A stretch of DNA of 64,000 nt, taken from contig CM035353.1 in the NCBI GenBank assembly GCA_020137815.1, positions 4,588,404 through 4,652,403 on the forward strand, in the 5' to 3' direction. Position 1 is the stretch's first letter; each line of letters begins with the position of its first letter. This stretch comes from Hormiphora californensis. Its lineage: Eukaryota; Ctenophora; Tentaculata; Cydippida; Pleurobrachiidae. Positions 52,145-62,182 of the stretch are shown here, piece after piece. Both the position numbers and the translations under genes were made by a program. A model generated the notes under the pieces. It had not been told where the DNA came from. It saw nothing but the letters and a program-made list of their open reading frames with translations, and did no database searches.

Positions 52145-53878
52145 ATGCCTATAGTTGAATGTTATTCATACATTCGGAACTTAAACAGCGTAGGAAAAAT
52201 ACCGGTAAGTGCCTGTCAGAAGTCTCCTCCTGTATGGTGGTGATAATATTATTTACATTTTATTTACAATTAATCCCCCTCCCTAAGCAATGCTACCCAC
52301 CGCTTCTCTTACATTCCGAAATGGACCGAGGGAAACTCTTTTTCTCGTGGCTCAACACATGGCTTAACATGACCAGGCACGCATTCCAGTGCCCTCAGGA
52401 ACAGATTTTGTATACTGAGAGAACAGCTTTTTCCGTGACCACACATACGATAGAATGGGGAAGAGCACACTTTTTACGATCACTATAGTGTGTATAGTCA
52501 CACAGCAGCAGGGGGCGATGAGGGGGGCCACCTGGTGTGATGCCTTCGTCGACACGACGAAGGCATCACTTATAAGCAAGAGCACATGAGCCCAGAAAGG
52601 CAGTTCCGAACACGCTCTCTTGCTAACTGCTCCAGTCTCCACTGCTCCAGTCTCCACTGCTCCAGCCTCAACTGAGCTATCCTCCACTGTGCTATTCTCA
52701 ACTGGTTTACTCTCAGCCGTTCAACATGACTTCAATCCACACTATCCCCACATCGGCCCTCGGTATGTAGCTTGGGCACGTCGCGCCCTCTTTCTTCGCG
52801 CGCGATTTTTCGCGAACCCCCTGCGGAGGGGCTGCTTCGCAGCCAAGTATGTACTTGTAGCACGAGTAGTCGATACAGGAGATAATTAGTCTAGGGAGAT
52901 TATCGGTTTTGAATAGGAATTGCGTATGAGTTATGACATTGTAGTAATATGTCGTTTAAAATGTTGAATTGAATTCATATAAAGTTGTACTCCATCAGGT
53001 GAACAAGCTAGGGGTTATAACGTTCAAGCATGAATCCAACATAAAAGTGGATTTTTGCTGCGCGTCAATAAACGACAGAAAAGAGAGGGTTCTTTGGAAT
53101 TCTAACTTGATTAAGTGGTAAGATATTAAAATCTAGATTAATAAAAATAGGATTATACATTATATTATTCATGAAAACACGGCGGCTTTTAGGGGCTGTG
53201 GCATTGCCACCGCAGAAGAATTTAATTCGAATGGCTCATTTCCCAATACAATAAGCGTCATCAATAAAAACTTTACGTTGTAATTGATGAAAGTTTGAAC
53301 GATTATATTTTGCAGGTTTACACAAGAAGAAGTATTCCGGGTAACAGTACAGGCGATCAAAACATTATTTGAGGGGACACCGGTATTACAGGCATCCAAA
53401 GGAGGAGTGTCGAATTATGCAATCACGATAGTGATACGGACAGTACTAGAGGAGAGAAAAATGATAAAGGAGGCTAGTATTGAAACAGGATGCAAAAAGG
53501 GGATAACGCGGGATGATTTGAGTGGAAAATCAGCCATCATGACGGTCCTGGAGTTTATGAGTGATACTATCACTGATAGTATAGAAGGCCTAGACAATAG
53601 TACAATAGATTTGAGGAAGAAACTAGGAGAAAAAAATTGAAACAGGATCGCCCAAGATCAAAAATCCTTTCGAAGAAAAGGATCTTTACAGGACTCAACA
53701 AGACAGCACTAAGGAAATTAGGTGGAATATCATTTCATACTATCTAGAACACCTTCCAGTAAGAAGATGGAGGGATGTGAAGTGGGAAGTAGTAAGGGCG
53801 ACTGAAAATTGGTACAAGCTACCAAAAAGAACTAGAATGAGGGAATTCTTTGACGTAGAGAAATGGGTAGAAATATAG
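52145..53878 (+). CDS. gene A: three-exon hypothetical protein, frameshifted
   Basis: Exon 1, 52145-52204, starts ATG (MPIVECYSYIRNLNSVGKIP) and ends at CCG|GTAAGT. Exon 2, 52999-53117, follows TCCATCAG and reads VNKLGVITFKHESNIKVDF, ending TG|GTAAGA. Exon 3 begins at 53316 after TATTTTGCAG, and the split codon TG+G gives Trp. All phases join without a stop, which strongly supports the model. Exon 3 continues FTQEEVFRVTVQAIKTLFEG to a stop at 53638-53640. Skipping one A in the A7 run at 53630-53636 instead opens the frame to 53878 (PFEEKDLYRTQQ, ending FFDVEKWVEI). The related copy at 59897-60188 keeps that frame (GEKI..PFEEKNLYRTQQ), so the A7 run has one extra base. No signal peptide or known domain seen. 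Confidence 0.65.
52537..52569. repeat. 15-bp-stem hairpin in intron 1 of gene A
   Basis: GTGATGCCTTCGTCG, a 3-base loop, and the exact complement. A TCCAGTCTCCACTGC 15-mer repeated about three times follows at 52628-52672. A Thr/Pro frame there is due to that repeat. Confidence 0.8.
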
Positions 53879-53879
53879 A

Positions 53880-55426
53880 ACGTTAAATTGAAAATAGTGT
53901 GTGAACATTGAATCGGTATGGATTCTAAATTGAATAATTAATTGAACTGATGAGATATCGTGATGATGACTGACATATACATATACGAATGTCTTTTAAA
54001 TTTCCCACTTTTATAGTAAAACTTGTTTGCTTGCTCTGGAGCCGAATTTAAAATATAAATCACGAACTTGTAACGATTTTTAGCTTCTGATGCTAAGACG
54101 AAGACTGAGAATCAACTGAGAGATAATGGGTAGAGTTTTAGGACTAATAACCTTGCTTACCGCGCTGACTAGCGCTAACAAAATAGGGATTATGGTGGCT
54201 AATACCGACACAGCTACAGCAGTCAAGTATGTGTTAAATATGTGTTGATAGGAGACAGGACAATGTTGTTCGGAGACAGCACCCGTTGGAAAGATTGTAG
54301 ATCGGAGTTTTGGGTGTGTCCTGTTCGTCATCCATGTTTCTGCTCCAGTCAGTTTCCTTATCATTCTAAACAAAGGAGTTGAGTTACGAGAGAGAACAAC
54401 ATGGGATCGAGTTATGTATGATCTCAAACCATCTCATGGGACTAAGTCACGCATATAGCCACCTGGATAGCTCATAACATGTGGTTTCCCCGAATGATAT
54501 AGCACATTACTAGGGCGACAGCTACGTTATTTGTTATGGCCACTAACAACAGCTCCCGCAAGATAACATAATATGTAGCACTATCACAGTTCTGTAACAG
54601 GGAGTTTTTTGTTTCAGTTTCACTATTTGACTCTGTTTTTTTGCCTAGCTCAGCATCATCATTTTCTGTAGTATCTTCATATTTTTTTCATTTTTCTATC
54701 AATCCTTATTTTCTTTATCTCTTTTCTTCATTTTTTCTGCTTTGTTCTCTCATCTGTTTTATATTTTTTGGAATATAATTTGATTAAGAATTATGTCTTG
54801 TGGCACTGCAATTAATTTCTGTGCAGTTTGCATGAACTATGATGGACTTGGCTGGTGTGGAGCAAGGGGGAAATCCAGCAGTGCATGATGAGAATAAAAG
54901 CGGCGATACGAGGGAGCCTGGAGTTTAGCGTCGAGCGACAAACAGGAGCTACTACATAGTTACCACGCACAGGAAAGCTACAACCTATCTGAAGGTAGAG
55001 ACAGACTGCGGCATTTTCGTGACCTTCAAATTGTTTTTGAGACACCGGTTGCGGCCCAGATCAAAAGTTTTAGCTGTTGTTAGAATAAAAGCTCGACAAA
55101 CAGGAGCTACTATTATAGTAAGTGTTAGAAAGTGCTTAAAGCAGAGTAAGGGGGAAATCCATGTAGTTGGTTTTCTGTAGTATTTTCATATATTTTTTTC
55201 ATTTTTCATCTTTATTTATTTTTTTCATCTTTTTCTTCATTTTTTCTGCTTTGTTCTCTCATCTGTTTTATATTTTTTGGAATATATTTGATTAAAAATT
55301 GTGTCTTGTGGCACTGCAATTAATTTGTGTGCAGTCTGCATGATATAATGTCATCTTGGTATATAGTTATCTAAGTAGTGTCAGTATAGTGACAGTATAG
55401 ATTATAACTTAAATCACCCCTTTCAG
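53880..55426. other. mostly noncoding between genes A and D
   Basis: Contains one weak minus-strand frame (next entry) and a direct repeat: the segment around TTTTTCTGCTTTGTTCTCTC, then CTTGTGGCACTGCAATTAAT, is present at about 54665-54835 and again at 55185-55345. Confidence 0.5.
54080..54427 (-). CDS. possible small membrane protein, 115 aa
   Basis: The minus-strand frame from ATG 54427 has a basic N-terminal half and one strong hydrophobic segment (YLTAVAVSVLATIIPILLAL, about residues 67-86). A second hydrophobic stretch with LLLVAITNNVAVALVMCYII is encoded on the same strand at about 54490-54600, upstream and not in the same frame. This may be a two-helix membrane protein with an intron, or chance. 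Unrecognised. Confidence 0.25.
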   Translation of the reverse strand: MRSYITRSHVVLSRNSTPLFRMIRKLTGAETWMTNRTHPKLRSTIFPTGAVSEQHCPVSYQHIFNTYLTAVAVSVLATIIPILLALVSAVSKVISPKTLPIISQLILSLRLSIRS

Positions 55427-55723
55427 GCGGCTGGAACCTCTGTTGGAGGCTATGCCTAGAGGCATTCACCCCCTCCACCGCCGAGGTGCAGACCCAGACC
55501 TCCGACACCTCCGACACCCCGACAAGGACCCCGACAAGGACCAGCCCCTCAGCCTGGGCTACCCTGCACCTGTCTCCCACCTATACGACCCGGCTCATAT
55601 ACCGTAAGTTCTGCTTTTGACTTCCATCCTAAATTGTAAATCTACAAATCTTAATTCAATCTAACTAGGTCATTTTTTTCAGGTTCGGACATGCCGGAAG
55701 ATACGGAAATGCAGATGGTGTAG
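55427..55723 (+). CDS. gene D: last two exons, Thr/Pro-rich hypothetical protein
   Basis: Exon 55427-55603 follows ACCCCTTTCAG and reads GWNLCWRLCLEAFTPSTAEV, then a Thr/Asp/Pro-rich stretch with the near-repeat TPTRTPTRTS. It ends at TAC-C|GTAAGT. After a 79-bp intron ending in TTTTTTTCAG, exon 55683-55723 completes the codon and reads SDMPEDTEMQMV to TAG at 55721-55723. The splice phases agree. Upstream exons are not identified; the first visible exon needs one base from a preceding exon. A related exon is at 56306-56512. Family unknown; the low-complexity part suggests a linker or extracellular stalk. Confidence 0.5.
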
Positions 55724-55732
55724 TGTTGTACA

Positions 55733-56026
55733 TACATCTCACCAATCAAGGAGGGAGCACCAGGAAGGGGATGCCCATAAAAAGGTGCTACTGGTAGCAT
55801 GCGGGCACATCCCCTCCCAGGTGTAAACCCTCCTTGATTGGTGAGATCCCTTTTGGTGCCGCCCACTTCCAGTTCAACTCCCTGGGCAGATTCGAGGACC
55901 GTCAACCCGATCATTTGCCGAAGGGGACTTTGATGATTAGAGAGATGTGGATTTTAGGGACAATTTAAATTTTAATTAAGATGGTGTGCAGATGGTGTAG
56001 TGTTGTACATACATCTCACCAATCAA
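55733..56026. repeat. inverted repeat and direct repeat after gene D
   Basis: ATCTCACCAATCAAGGAGGG at 55736 is mirrored at 55828-55847. GCAGATGGTGTAGTGTTGTA (the last codons of gene D) and the following TCTCACCAATCAA are repeated directly at about 55988-56026. Confidence 0.75.
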
Positions 56027-56305
56027 GTTAGGTTTAATTATATTTTAGTATAGTTATATAAGTAAGAGGGCATCAATACATCTTTCCTAGATAGTGTGAT
56101 GGGCACCTTGTTTTGCCTTGTTCGACCATCCTTCTCCGTGCCCCGCGACAGTGAAATAATAATAACTCGTACCGTAGAAATAGAAATATAAAATAAAACA
56201 GAACCGTAAGAGCTAGGAAGCCAACTGTCGGTAGAGTACGTGTAGAGTACGTGCTGAGACACGTGCAGTCAAGAGTTAGCCTTATAACTGAAACACCTCT
56301 TTCAG

Positions 56306-56512
56306 GCGGCTGGAATTTATGCTGGCACTTATGCTTGGATGCACCTCCACAGCCCACCGCAGATGGGCAGACCCAAACCGAGACAAGAACCCAGGACCAG
56401 GAGACCCACACGTATGCGGACACGCCCCCTTCCACGGACAACACGGACGTAGCGTACGGACAATATCCCCGGTCTTCTTTTCTATCGCCCTCGTATAGGG
56501 AGAACATAATGC
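56306..56512 (+). pseudogene. copy of gene D exon, donor lost
   Basis: Follows ACCTCTTTCAG and reads GWNLCWHLCLDAPPQPTADG, then a Thr/Glu/Pro-rich stretch, in the same phase as gene D (2 + 68x3 + 1 bases). Where gene D has C|GTAAGT this copy has C|TTGTTT, so the donor is gone, although a later acceptor-like CCCTTGCAG at 56540-56548 precedes GGAAGATCTATACC, similar to the gene D last exon. It may still be spliced at another site. Confidence 0.4.
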
Positions 56513-56975
56513 TTGTTTACATCTCTAATCATGTTTTATCCCTTGCAGGAAGATCTATACCGACAATGGTATATACATTTGTTTCGATCGATCCATTGTT
56601 ATTGAGGTTAACAAGAAAATAACCTGTGTGGTGAAAAAGTCTTTTTAAATAAAAAAAGAAAGAAAAAGAATAAGAGGGAAAATTAATATATATAGAATAA
56701 ATAAAATATGTTAGCAAACTATTAGTTTGTATTTTGTAACAAAGTGTTCATTATTTTGTAATGCAGTGCCTTCTCAAAGGAGAGCCGGTGGTGGTAACAG
56801 GGAAATTATAGGTCTCTAACTCCACGGGTTTTATTAATAAGCAATGTTAAGTACGGGGGAGTTATGAGAGAGAAAAAGTATGTATGATTTCACCCATCAC
56901 ATAGGATACAGAAAAATATCACATACCATCTGGATGCTTATACCATGTGACAGTTTGCTAACACGTACCTTCCAG

Positions 56976-57519
56976 GACGTTATCAGTTGTAAACCCTTGA
57001 GGGAAGGACCCGATATAGCCCCAATTATGGCCGACGTCCACCCAGCAGACGAGTCGTCGGCTTCACCTTCGGAGGTATGTGCATAACCCCGCATAATAAT
57101 ACAAAATAGGCTAAACGGATTGAAACAAGACGTAGAAAGAAGTGTAGCACGTCTATAAATTATTAAATTATAATATCTAAGTAGGTAGTAGAGATCCCAT
57201 CACTCAAAATCTTTTTCTTTACGTACAGATGCGTTAAACCAGATTTCCTTATTTTGTACGTATAAACATTTCCGTTTTTTACCCTGATACCCCTATTAGT
57301 CTGACACAAGTTCATCTAAACTATCCCCAGCAAGCGCCAAATACAGAGAATCTACCAATACTACCTACACCAGCTATGGCCCTCTGGTCAACCAGAGGGG
57401 CCGGCGCTTGGTCGGTGACTGCTCCGACTCCCGGCACTGGAATATCCCAAGTGGGGGTACAAGAGTACCCCTCGCTGGGGATGTATTTGAGAAAGCGGCC
57501 ATGTGACCCCGTTGAATAA
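56976..57519 (+). CDS. gene C: last two exons, hypothetical protein
   Basis: Exon 56976-57074 (33 codons exactly) follows TACCTTCCAG and reads DVISCKPLREGPDIAPIMAD, then VHPADESSASPSE, ending GGAG|GTATGT. Exon 57331-57519 follows CTATCCCCAG in the same phase and reads QAPNTENLPILPTPAMALWS, then GVQEYPSLGMYLRKRP, ending at TAA 57517-57519. The Pro/Ser-rich first part and a basic tail suggest a disordered linker with a short C-terminal motif. That motif is conserved in the partial copy at 51700-51824, which supports coding. Upstream exons not identified. Confidence 0.5.
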
Positions 57520-57564
57520 TATAGTGGACCACTGAGGGACTATAGCGTATATCCGGAATTTATT

Positions 57565-57916
57565 ATGGCTTCTAACGTCAGCTCTCGCGAGGCGTCCCTG
57601 AAGGACAAGAGAAAGGAGAGGGAAAAGAAGTATGGCAACGTATGGGCTAACCTGGGGGAGCAGGGCTTGTGGCGAGGGATCAGCTCCACAGGAAAGGGAT
57701 GGAGGGAAACGAATAAACTATACCAGAAGCAGAGAAGGGAGAAAATAAAGAGGAAGATGGAGGGGAGAAGCTGGAGAGGAAGGACGAACCAGAGAGGAAC
57801 TGCTAGGGATTATCGAACAAAAAGACGTACAGTTGGAAGAAATACAAACGACTGTACTGTCGTTGGTGACGGAACGGGATGGCTTTGTTACCAAGGAAGG
57901 AAGGAGTATAACCTAG
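57565..57916 (+). CDS. gene B: basic, helical hypothetical protein, frameshifted
   Basis: Starts at ATG 57565, 46 bp after the gene C stop: MASNVSSREASLKDKRKERE, then KKYGNVWANLGEQGLWRGIS, then a Lys/Arg-rich stretch to KRKMEG. The literal frame then becomes Arg/Gly/Thr-rich and ends at 57927. Removing one G from the G4 run at 57762-57765 opens a much better frame (REELLGIIEQKDVQLEEIQT, then TVLSLVTERDGF) with coiled-coil character up to TAG 57914-57916. I take the second as the ancestral ending, so this copy carries a one-base insertion or an assembly error. No known domain. Possibly a coiled-coil, nucleic-acid-binding protein from its basic N-terminus. Confidence 0.5.
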
Positions 57917-57924
57917 GACGACCC

Positions 57925-58440
57925 TGAAAAAAGACTGGAATTGGCAGAGGGAACGGAGTTCAGTGATAGCAAGGGAGACGGGAAGAAAAAGAGAGGGATC
58001 GAGAAAGAGCTAGGGATAGAGAAGGGAGCAGAACACGGCGAGGAGAGGGGAGAGAGGGAGGGAGGAGGGAACACTAGGGAGTTGAGGGAGAGGCGATAGG
58101 GAGCAGGGAGAGGAGGGAGGGGAGAGAGAGAGGGGGAGAGAGGGATAGGGATCAGTAGGGAAGAAGGGATGAGGGATATAAGGGGATGGATGGGATGAGG
58201 GAGAAGGGATGAGCGGAAGCGGATGGAAGGGAGGGAGGGATGGGAGGGATAGGATTAGGAAGGAAGGGATCGGAGGGGATAGGGGGAGGATATCTTAGGG
58301 ATGAGTAGGGGAAGGGAGGGATGGGATAGGGAAGGGATGGGATAGGATATAAACAGAGGATCCAAGACCTGGAAAAAAAGCTGGAATTGGCAGCGGGCAC
58401 AGACGAACTGTTCAGTCAGATATAATTGGGGGGAGAAAAA
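57925..58440 (+). repeat. purine-rich (GGGAGA/GGGAT)n tract between two coding-like ends
   Basis: The short peptide segment EKRLELAEGTE is encoded at about 57923-57955 and a near-copy DLEKKLELAAGTDELFSQI at about 58365-58422. Between them lies about 400 bp of AGGGAGAGAGG and GGGATGGG words. The tract appears to have expanded inside what was once a coding end of gene B or a relative. Confidence 0.6.
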
Positions 58441-58774
58441 GGGGGGATCGGGAAAGAGGACAGTCAAGCTCCCGTCTGAGCTCAAGTCCGAACCGCTCGG
58501 GTCCGGCCCCTTTATTTATTTATTTAAGTGCAATTAATAACAAACGAACAACAAGAAGTATCATGAATAGGTTTAATTCTCGCTCGGCGGCGGAAAGGAC
58601 CCACATTATCGCGCGTCATAGCCGGCGTCACCGCTCACAGGCAGCCCCGCCCACCCGCCCTGCACTGCATCCTATTGGATACCGGCAACCCGACGGCCGG
58701 CCGTTCTCGCAGCGTGTGGCTCTATAGGCTAACTAGTGACCAACACTGGACCGCCTGTTTCCGGATGCAGAGGG
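58441..58774. other. no gene recognised
   Basis: GC-richer sequence (GTCACCGCTCACAGGCAGCC, then CCGGCCGTTCTCGCAGCG). GGCTCTATAGGC near 58715 is a weak TATA candidate for the following reading frame. Confidence 0.35.
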
Positions 58775-58981
58775 ATGCCGGTGAAGAGTAGGGATTCTGA
58801 CCCGGAAGACTATGGGGTGGAAACAGTAGAGGTGCCCTTGTTTCGGGCCGGAGTGGAGGAAGGAAGAGTGCACTTCACTTATGCTCAAACTCATGGACGG
58901 TCAATGTGCGGGGAAGAGATTGAACTGGAAAATGGACCCGACAGAGCTCAAGAGACAATTTATCCCTTACAAGGGACCCCG
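58775..58981 (+). CDS. possible first exon of a gene A relative
   Basis: ATG 58775 (MPVKSRDSDPEDYGVETVEV, then PLFRAGVEEGRVHFTYAQTH) runs 69 codons to CCCCG|GTAAAG, a splice-donor-like site in phase 0, as in exon 1 of gene A. Without splicing the frame stops at 58994-58996. The start MPV/MPI and the spacing recall gene A, but sequence similarity is weak. The 840-bp pogo-like element at 59017 would lie in its intron, with the gene A-like 3' part following. Confidence 0.4.
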
Positions 58982-59016
58982 GTAAAGACATTTTAAGTTA
59001 CATTTTTTAGATAATA

Positions 59017-59856
59017 CAGTCGGACCCCGATTTAACGGCCCCCGATTTAGCGGCACCCCGATTTAACGGCAGGATAAATTTCCCCCAAAAATTTTTTGAA
59101 TTTTTTTTTGAAATTTTTTTTTGAAATTTTTTTGAAAATTTTTCAAAGGTCCGAATCGTGTTTCGAATCGGTGCATCTTATTGTATGTATTGCCGGTAAT
59201 TAGACGGTTCGAAACGAACAGATATGTGATCCCCATGGGGCCCATCGAATCGCAATTTTGACGCTTGTTAAACTGGTCCCATGGGGATCACGTATCAGTT
59301 CGTTTCGAACCGTCTAATTAGCGACAGGACGTGCGATAAGATGCACTGATTCGAAACACGATTCGGACGTGGTTGATATACCTTTGAAAAATTTTCATAA
59401 CTTTTTTTGCAAAATTTTACAGAATTATTGTCAATGCTTTGATCGGTGCTCCCCATGAATTTTCAGAGAAAAAGATATTTTGAAATTCGAATTCTTCCTC
59501 ACCCCGCTTAAAGTGCCCCGATTCGGCATGGTATCACGTATCGGTTCGTTTAGAACCGTCTAATTAGCAGCAAGACATGCGATAAGATGCACTGATTCGA
59601 TAAACGATTCGGACGTGGTTGTACCTTAGAAAAACTTTTTTTGAATTAAAAAAAACAATTTCTTTTTCTAATCAGAAATGATCATGTAATCAATACATGG
59701 ACATTGCATTTAACACTTAGAGGTGTTTTAGTATAGCATTTTGGACAAAAATAGGGTTTTATGGGCCAAATATGCTCTACCCCGATTTAACGGACACCCC
59801 GATTTAACGGACAAAACCCTTTCCCCCGAGGGTGCCGTTAAATCGGGGTCCGACTG
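59017..59856. mobile_element. 840-bp pogo/Tigger-like element
   Basis: CAGTCGGACCCCGATTTAAC at 59017 to GGGTCCGACTG at 59856, TA flanks at 59015-59016 and 59857-59858. The interior carries ACGAATC/CGAATCGTGTTTCGAATCGG, CTAATTAG and GATCGGTGCTCCCCATGAAT modules and an internal hairpin around GTGATCCCCATGGG. It is the inverse of the element at 62183-63042. No transposase. Confidence 0.85.
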
Positions 59857-59896
59857 TAATTGTTTTTTATTTCTGTAGTAGTAGTAGTTAATTAAG

Positions 59897-60188
59897 GGCT
59901 CCAAGAGGAGAGAAAATAACGGATGGGGGCCCCTGCATCCAGGACCCCTTTGAAGAAAAAAACCTGTACCGGACCCAGCAGGAGGCCGTGAGAAATATGA
60001 GAACCAACATAGTGAACTACTATCTCACTAATTTATAACGGGGAACGTTCGACGTGGAGAGCTATCGGGATTTAATAGGTATCGCCAAAACAAATGAGAT
60101 GTTAAAATTACAAGAACTACCCCCTAAGAAATTAAAACGTGTGTTCTCTCTCAGGACAGTACCCACGTTCAAATTCCGGCACTACTGA
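59897..60188 (+). pseudogene. 3' part of a gene A relative, in-frame stop
   Basis: The plus frame reads GEKITDGGPCIQDPFEEKN, then LYRTQQEAVRNMRTNIVNYY, then a TAA at 60036-60038. In the same frame it continues RGTFDVESYRDLIGIAKTNE and ends at TGA 60186-60188. The first half aligns with gene A exon 3 (PFEEKDLYRTQQ). The TAA sits where gene A reads through, so this is a nonsense-broken paralog or a shortened protein. Confidence 0.5.
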
Positions 60189-60356
60189 ATGCCAGCCAAT
60201 GGAAGATTACCTCTCCCCCTAGTTAAGATGAAAAATATGAAACAAAAACATAAAGCGGAGATGACGAGAATCCTAACAAAGTTAAATTTGGCGCTTGGGG
60301 AATTGGAGGGAATGAAGGTAGAGAATGAAGATCTGAAGCAAAAGTTAAGAGATTGA
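60189..60356 (+). CDS. gene E: coiled-coil hypothetical protein, 55 aa
   Basis: ATG 60189 directly follows the TGA of the preceding frame (TGAATG). It reads MPANGRLPLPLVKMKNMKQK, then HKAEMTRILTKLNLALGELE, then GMKVENEDLKQKLRD and a stop. The central part has heptad-like Leu/Met spacing typical of a coiled coil. CTCTCCCCCTAG at 60212-60223 is also a plausible splice acceptor, so the start may be internal to an exon. The second copy at 61144 lacks one base (GAGTTGAGG instead of GAGATTGAGG) and reads on, so this copy may be frameshifted. Confidence 0.4.
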   Translation: MPANGRLPLPLVKMKNMKQKHKAEMTRILTKLNLALGELEGMKVENEDLKQKLRD

Positions 60357-60779
60357 GGAGAGAGCCAGGGAACATCCAGTGACGGCGGACATGGCATTAC
60401 TGAATATGCCAACTTTAGAAGGTACAATTCATACACAAACTATGTATCTCCATTACAACAATATGTGGGGCGGGGAGTTTTGTACAGATTATAGCATAAT
60501 GTGAACACTGAATATTTCATAAATGAGGTTTGTGGACGAATTTAGAAGTGCCCTGCTGAAAAAAAAGATCGCCCAAACTGCTCTGATTGACTGTGTGATA
60601 TATAGAACAGTGTCTACTGTGGGAGATGTGACTGGGACAATACCTGTGCGGGGAGGGAGACGGTAGTGTAGCTGTTGAAAGAACTTCGATGGTAAGAACT
60701 CCTCTGCAGTACAGGTCGACAGAATATGATTTGTATTTACTTATGTAACAATGAGAACTTTATGTAACGAGGAGAAAAG

Positions 60780-60975
60780 AGTCAGTAAACAGCTGATAAG
60801 TTACAGACTGACTGCTGATGTCATTAGCTGCAGTCCGTCTGTAACTTCTCAATTGTTTACTGATGCTGAAGCTGAAGTTCAAGTAGGAAGAAAGTTTGGC
60901 TTTCAACTCTACAAGAATCAACATGCACTTAATTCTTGAGTGAAGATCTTTACTCAAGAGTAAAGTACATGTTGA
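60780..60975. repeat. two imperfect hairpins between the gene E copies
   Basis: AGTAAACAGCTGATAAGTTA pairs with TAACTTCTCAATTGTTTACT (60787-60863), and ATCAACATGCACTT with AAGTACATGTTGAT (60918-60976). No protein-like frame. Confidence 0.65.
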
Positions 60976-61143
60976 TCTACAGATACCGTTTCACCTGCGT
61001 GAGGAACTGCTCACAAAGCGACTACAATACCCCGGCGTTGGTTATAAAGAGGAACAAAAAACTGAGAATAATTATGGATCTCAGAGCTGATTGGTGAAGA
61101 GAAAATTCCAGTTTTGATAAGAAATTCATCCCTACTAGTTAAG

Positions 61144-61410
61144 ATGAAAAACATGAAACAAAAACATAAAGCGGAGATGACGAGAATCCTAACAAAGTTA
61201 AATTTGGCGCTTGGGGAATTGGAGGGAATGAAGGTAGAGAATGAAGATCTGAAGCAAAAGTTAAGAGTTGAGGAGAGAGCCAGGGAACATCCAGTGACGG
61301 CGGACATGGCATTACTGAATATGCCAACTTTAGAAGGTACAATTTATACACAAACTATCTCCATTACAACAATATGTGGGGCGGGGAGTTTTGTACAGAT
61401 TATAGCATAA
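61144..61410 (+). CDS. gene E copy: coiled-coil hypothetical protein, up to 88 aa
   Basis: Direct duplicate of 60205-60600 (this copy about 61130-61530). From ATG 61144 it reads MKNMKQKHKAEMTRILTKLN, then LALGELEGMKVENEDLKQKL, then RVEERAREHPVTADMALLNM, then either a donor-like GAAG|GTACAA at 61336 or a tail ending at TAA 61408-61410. An acceptor-like CCCTACTAG precedes it at 61131-61139. The longer frame here looks like the ancestral state. Likely one exon of a larger gene; function unknown. Confidence 0.4.
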   Translation: MKNMKQKHKAEMTRILTKLNLALGELEGMKVENEDLKQKLRVEERAREHPVTADMALLNMPTLEGTIYTQTISITTICGAGSFVQIIA

Positions 61411-61934
61411 TGTGAACACTGAATATTTCAGAAATGAGGTTTGCAACAAACGTTTGTGGACGAATTTTGAAGTGCCCTGCTGAAAAAAAAAGATCGCCCA
61501 AACTGCTCTGATTGACTGTGTGATATATCGAATTATGGATCTCAGAGCTCTCAACAAAGGAGATAAAGCTCTATAATAAAGATCCACTAAGTGTTTACTC
61601 AACAACTAAATGTACTTGTAGCAATGTAACCGAGACCAATGACCAACCCTAAATTAACATACAGATACCAAATTCGCCAATAGAGACGAGTGATCAACGG
61701 CGAGAGGAAAGGAACATATATTTTGATCTCAATTTAAAGTTCCCGAAGACTGCAGGCCTACCACAATAAGGAAAGGAACAGCTAAATTACCTGCATACCT
61801 ATAATATACCTCCGAGCCACATACACTATTAAGACATTAGGCCGGGATTTAACAAATAACAATCCCTATTTAGACCCTGAAAAAGAGGAATTAAGCGAAG
61901 GAAACGTGCCTCTTTTGAGGTGGAAGAGATGTAG
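61411..61934. other. no gene recognised
   Basis: Contains the end of the gene E duplication (GATCGCCCAAACTGCTCTGA is at 60568 and 61492). The rest is AT-rich with no supported feature. Confidence 0.4.
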
Positions 61935-62177
61935 GTGGAGGAGAACTACTGCACATTGTGTAGAGGGCAACTACGTGATCTCCGGGTGTACGGAGTGTGC
62001 CCCGAAGGAACGGTACAGCTACAACCCCAGTATACTGATCAAGGCGCGCTGGGGTCATTAGAAATGATCGGCTTGTTGAACGAGTTGGCCAAAACATACA
62101 GTTCGGTGATGCAAGTGGCGGATTGCAGCACAATCCCCAGGGTAATTGTTGAGTCGATCCAAAACTGGATGGAATAG
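61935..62177 (+). CDS. gene F: exon with Cys motif, 80 codons
   Basis: The plus frame is open from 61935, just after an AGATGTAG that could be a splice acceptor, to TAG 62175-62177. It begins (V)EENYCTLCRGQLRDLRVYG and VCPEGT. Cys-x2-Cys followed by a further Cys about 14 residues on suggests a partial zinc-binding site. The second half (LGSLEMIGLLNELAKTYSSV, ending VIVESIQNWME) is helical. There is no upstream ATG in frame, because a TAG precedes, so this is probably a last exon. The pogo-like element begins five bases after the stop. Confidence 0.45.
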   Translation: MEENYCTLCRGQLRDLRVYGVCPEGTVQLQPQYTDQGALGSLEMIGLLNELAKTYSSVMQVADCSTIPRVIVESIQNWME

Positions 62178-62182
62178 TTATA

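Noticed and set aside
52620-52889. 89-codon Thr/Ser/Pro-rich frame
   Set aside because: Begins at a TTG in a 15-mer repeat within the likely intron 1 of gene A; its second half is unrelated basic sequence.
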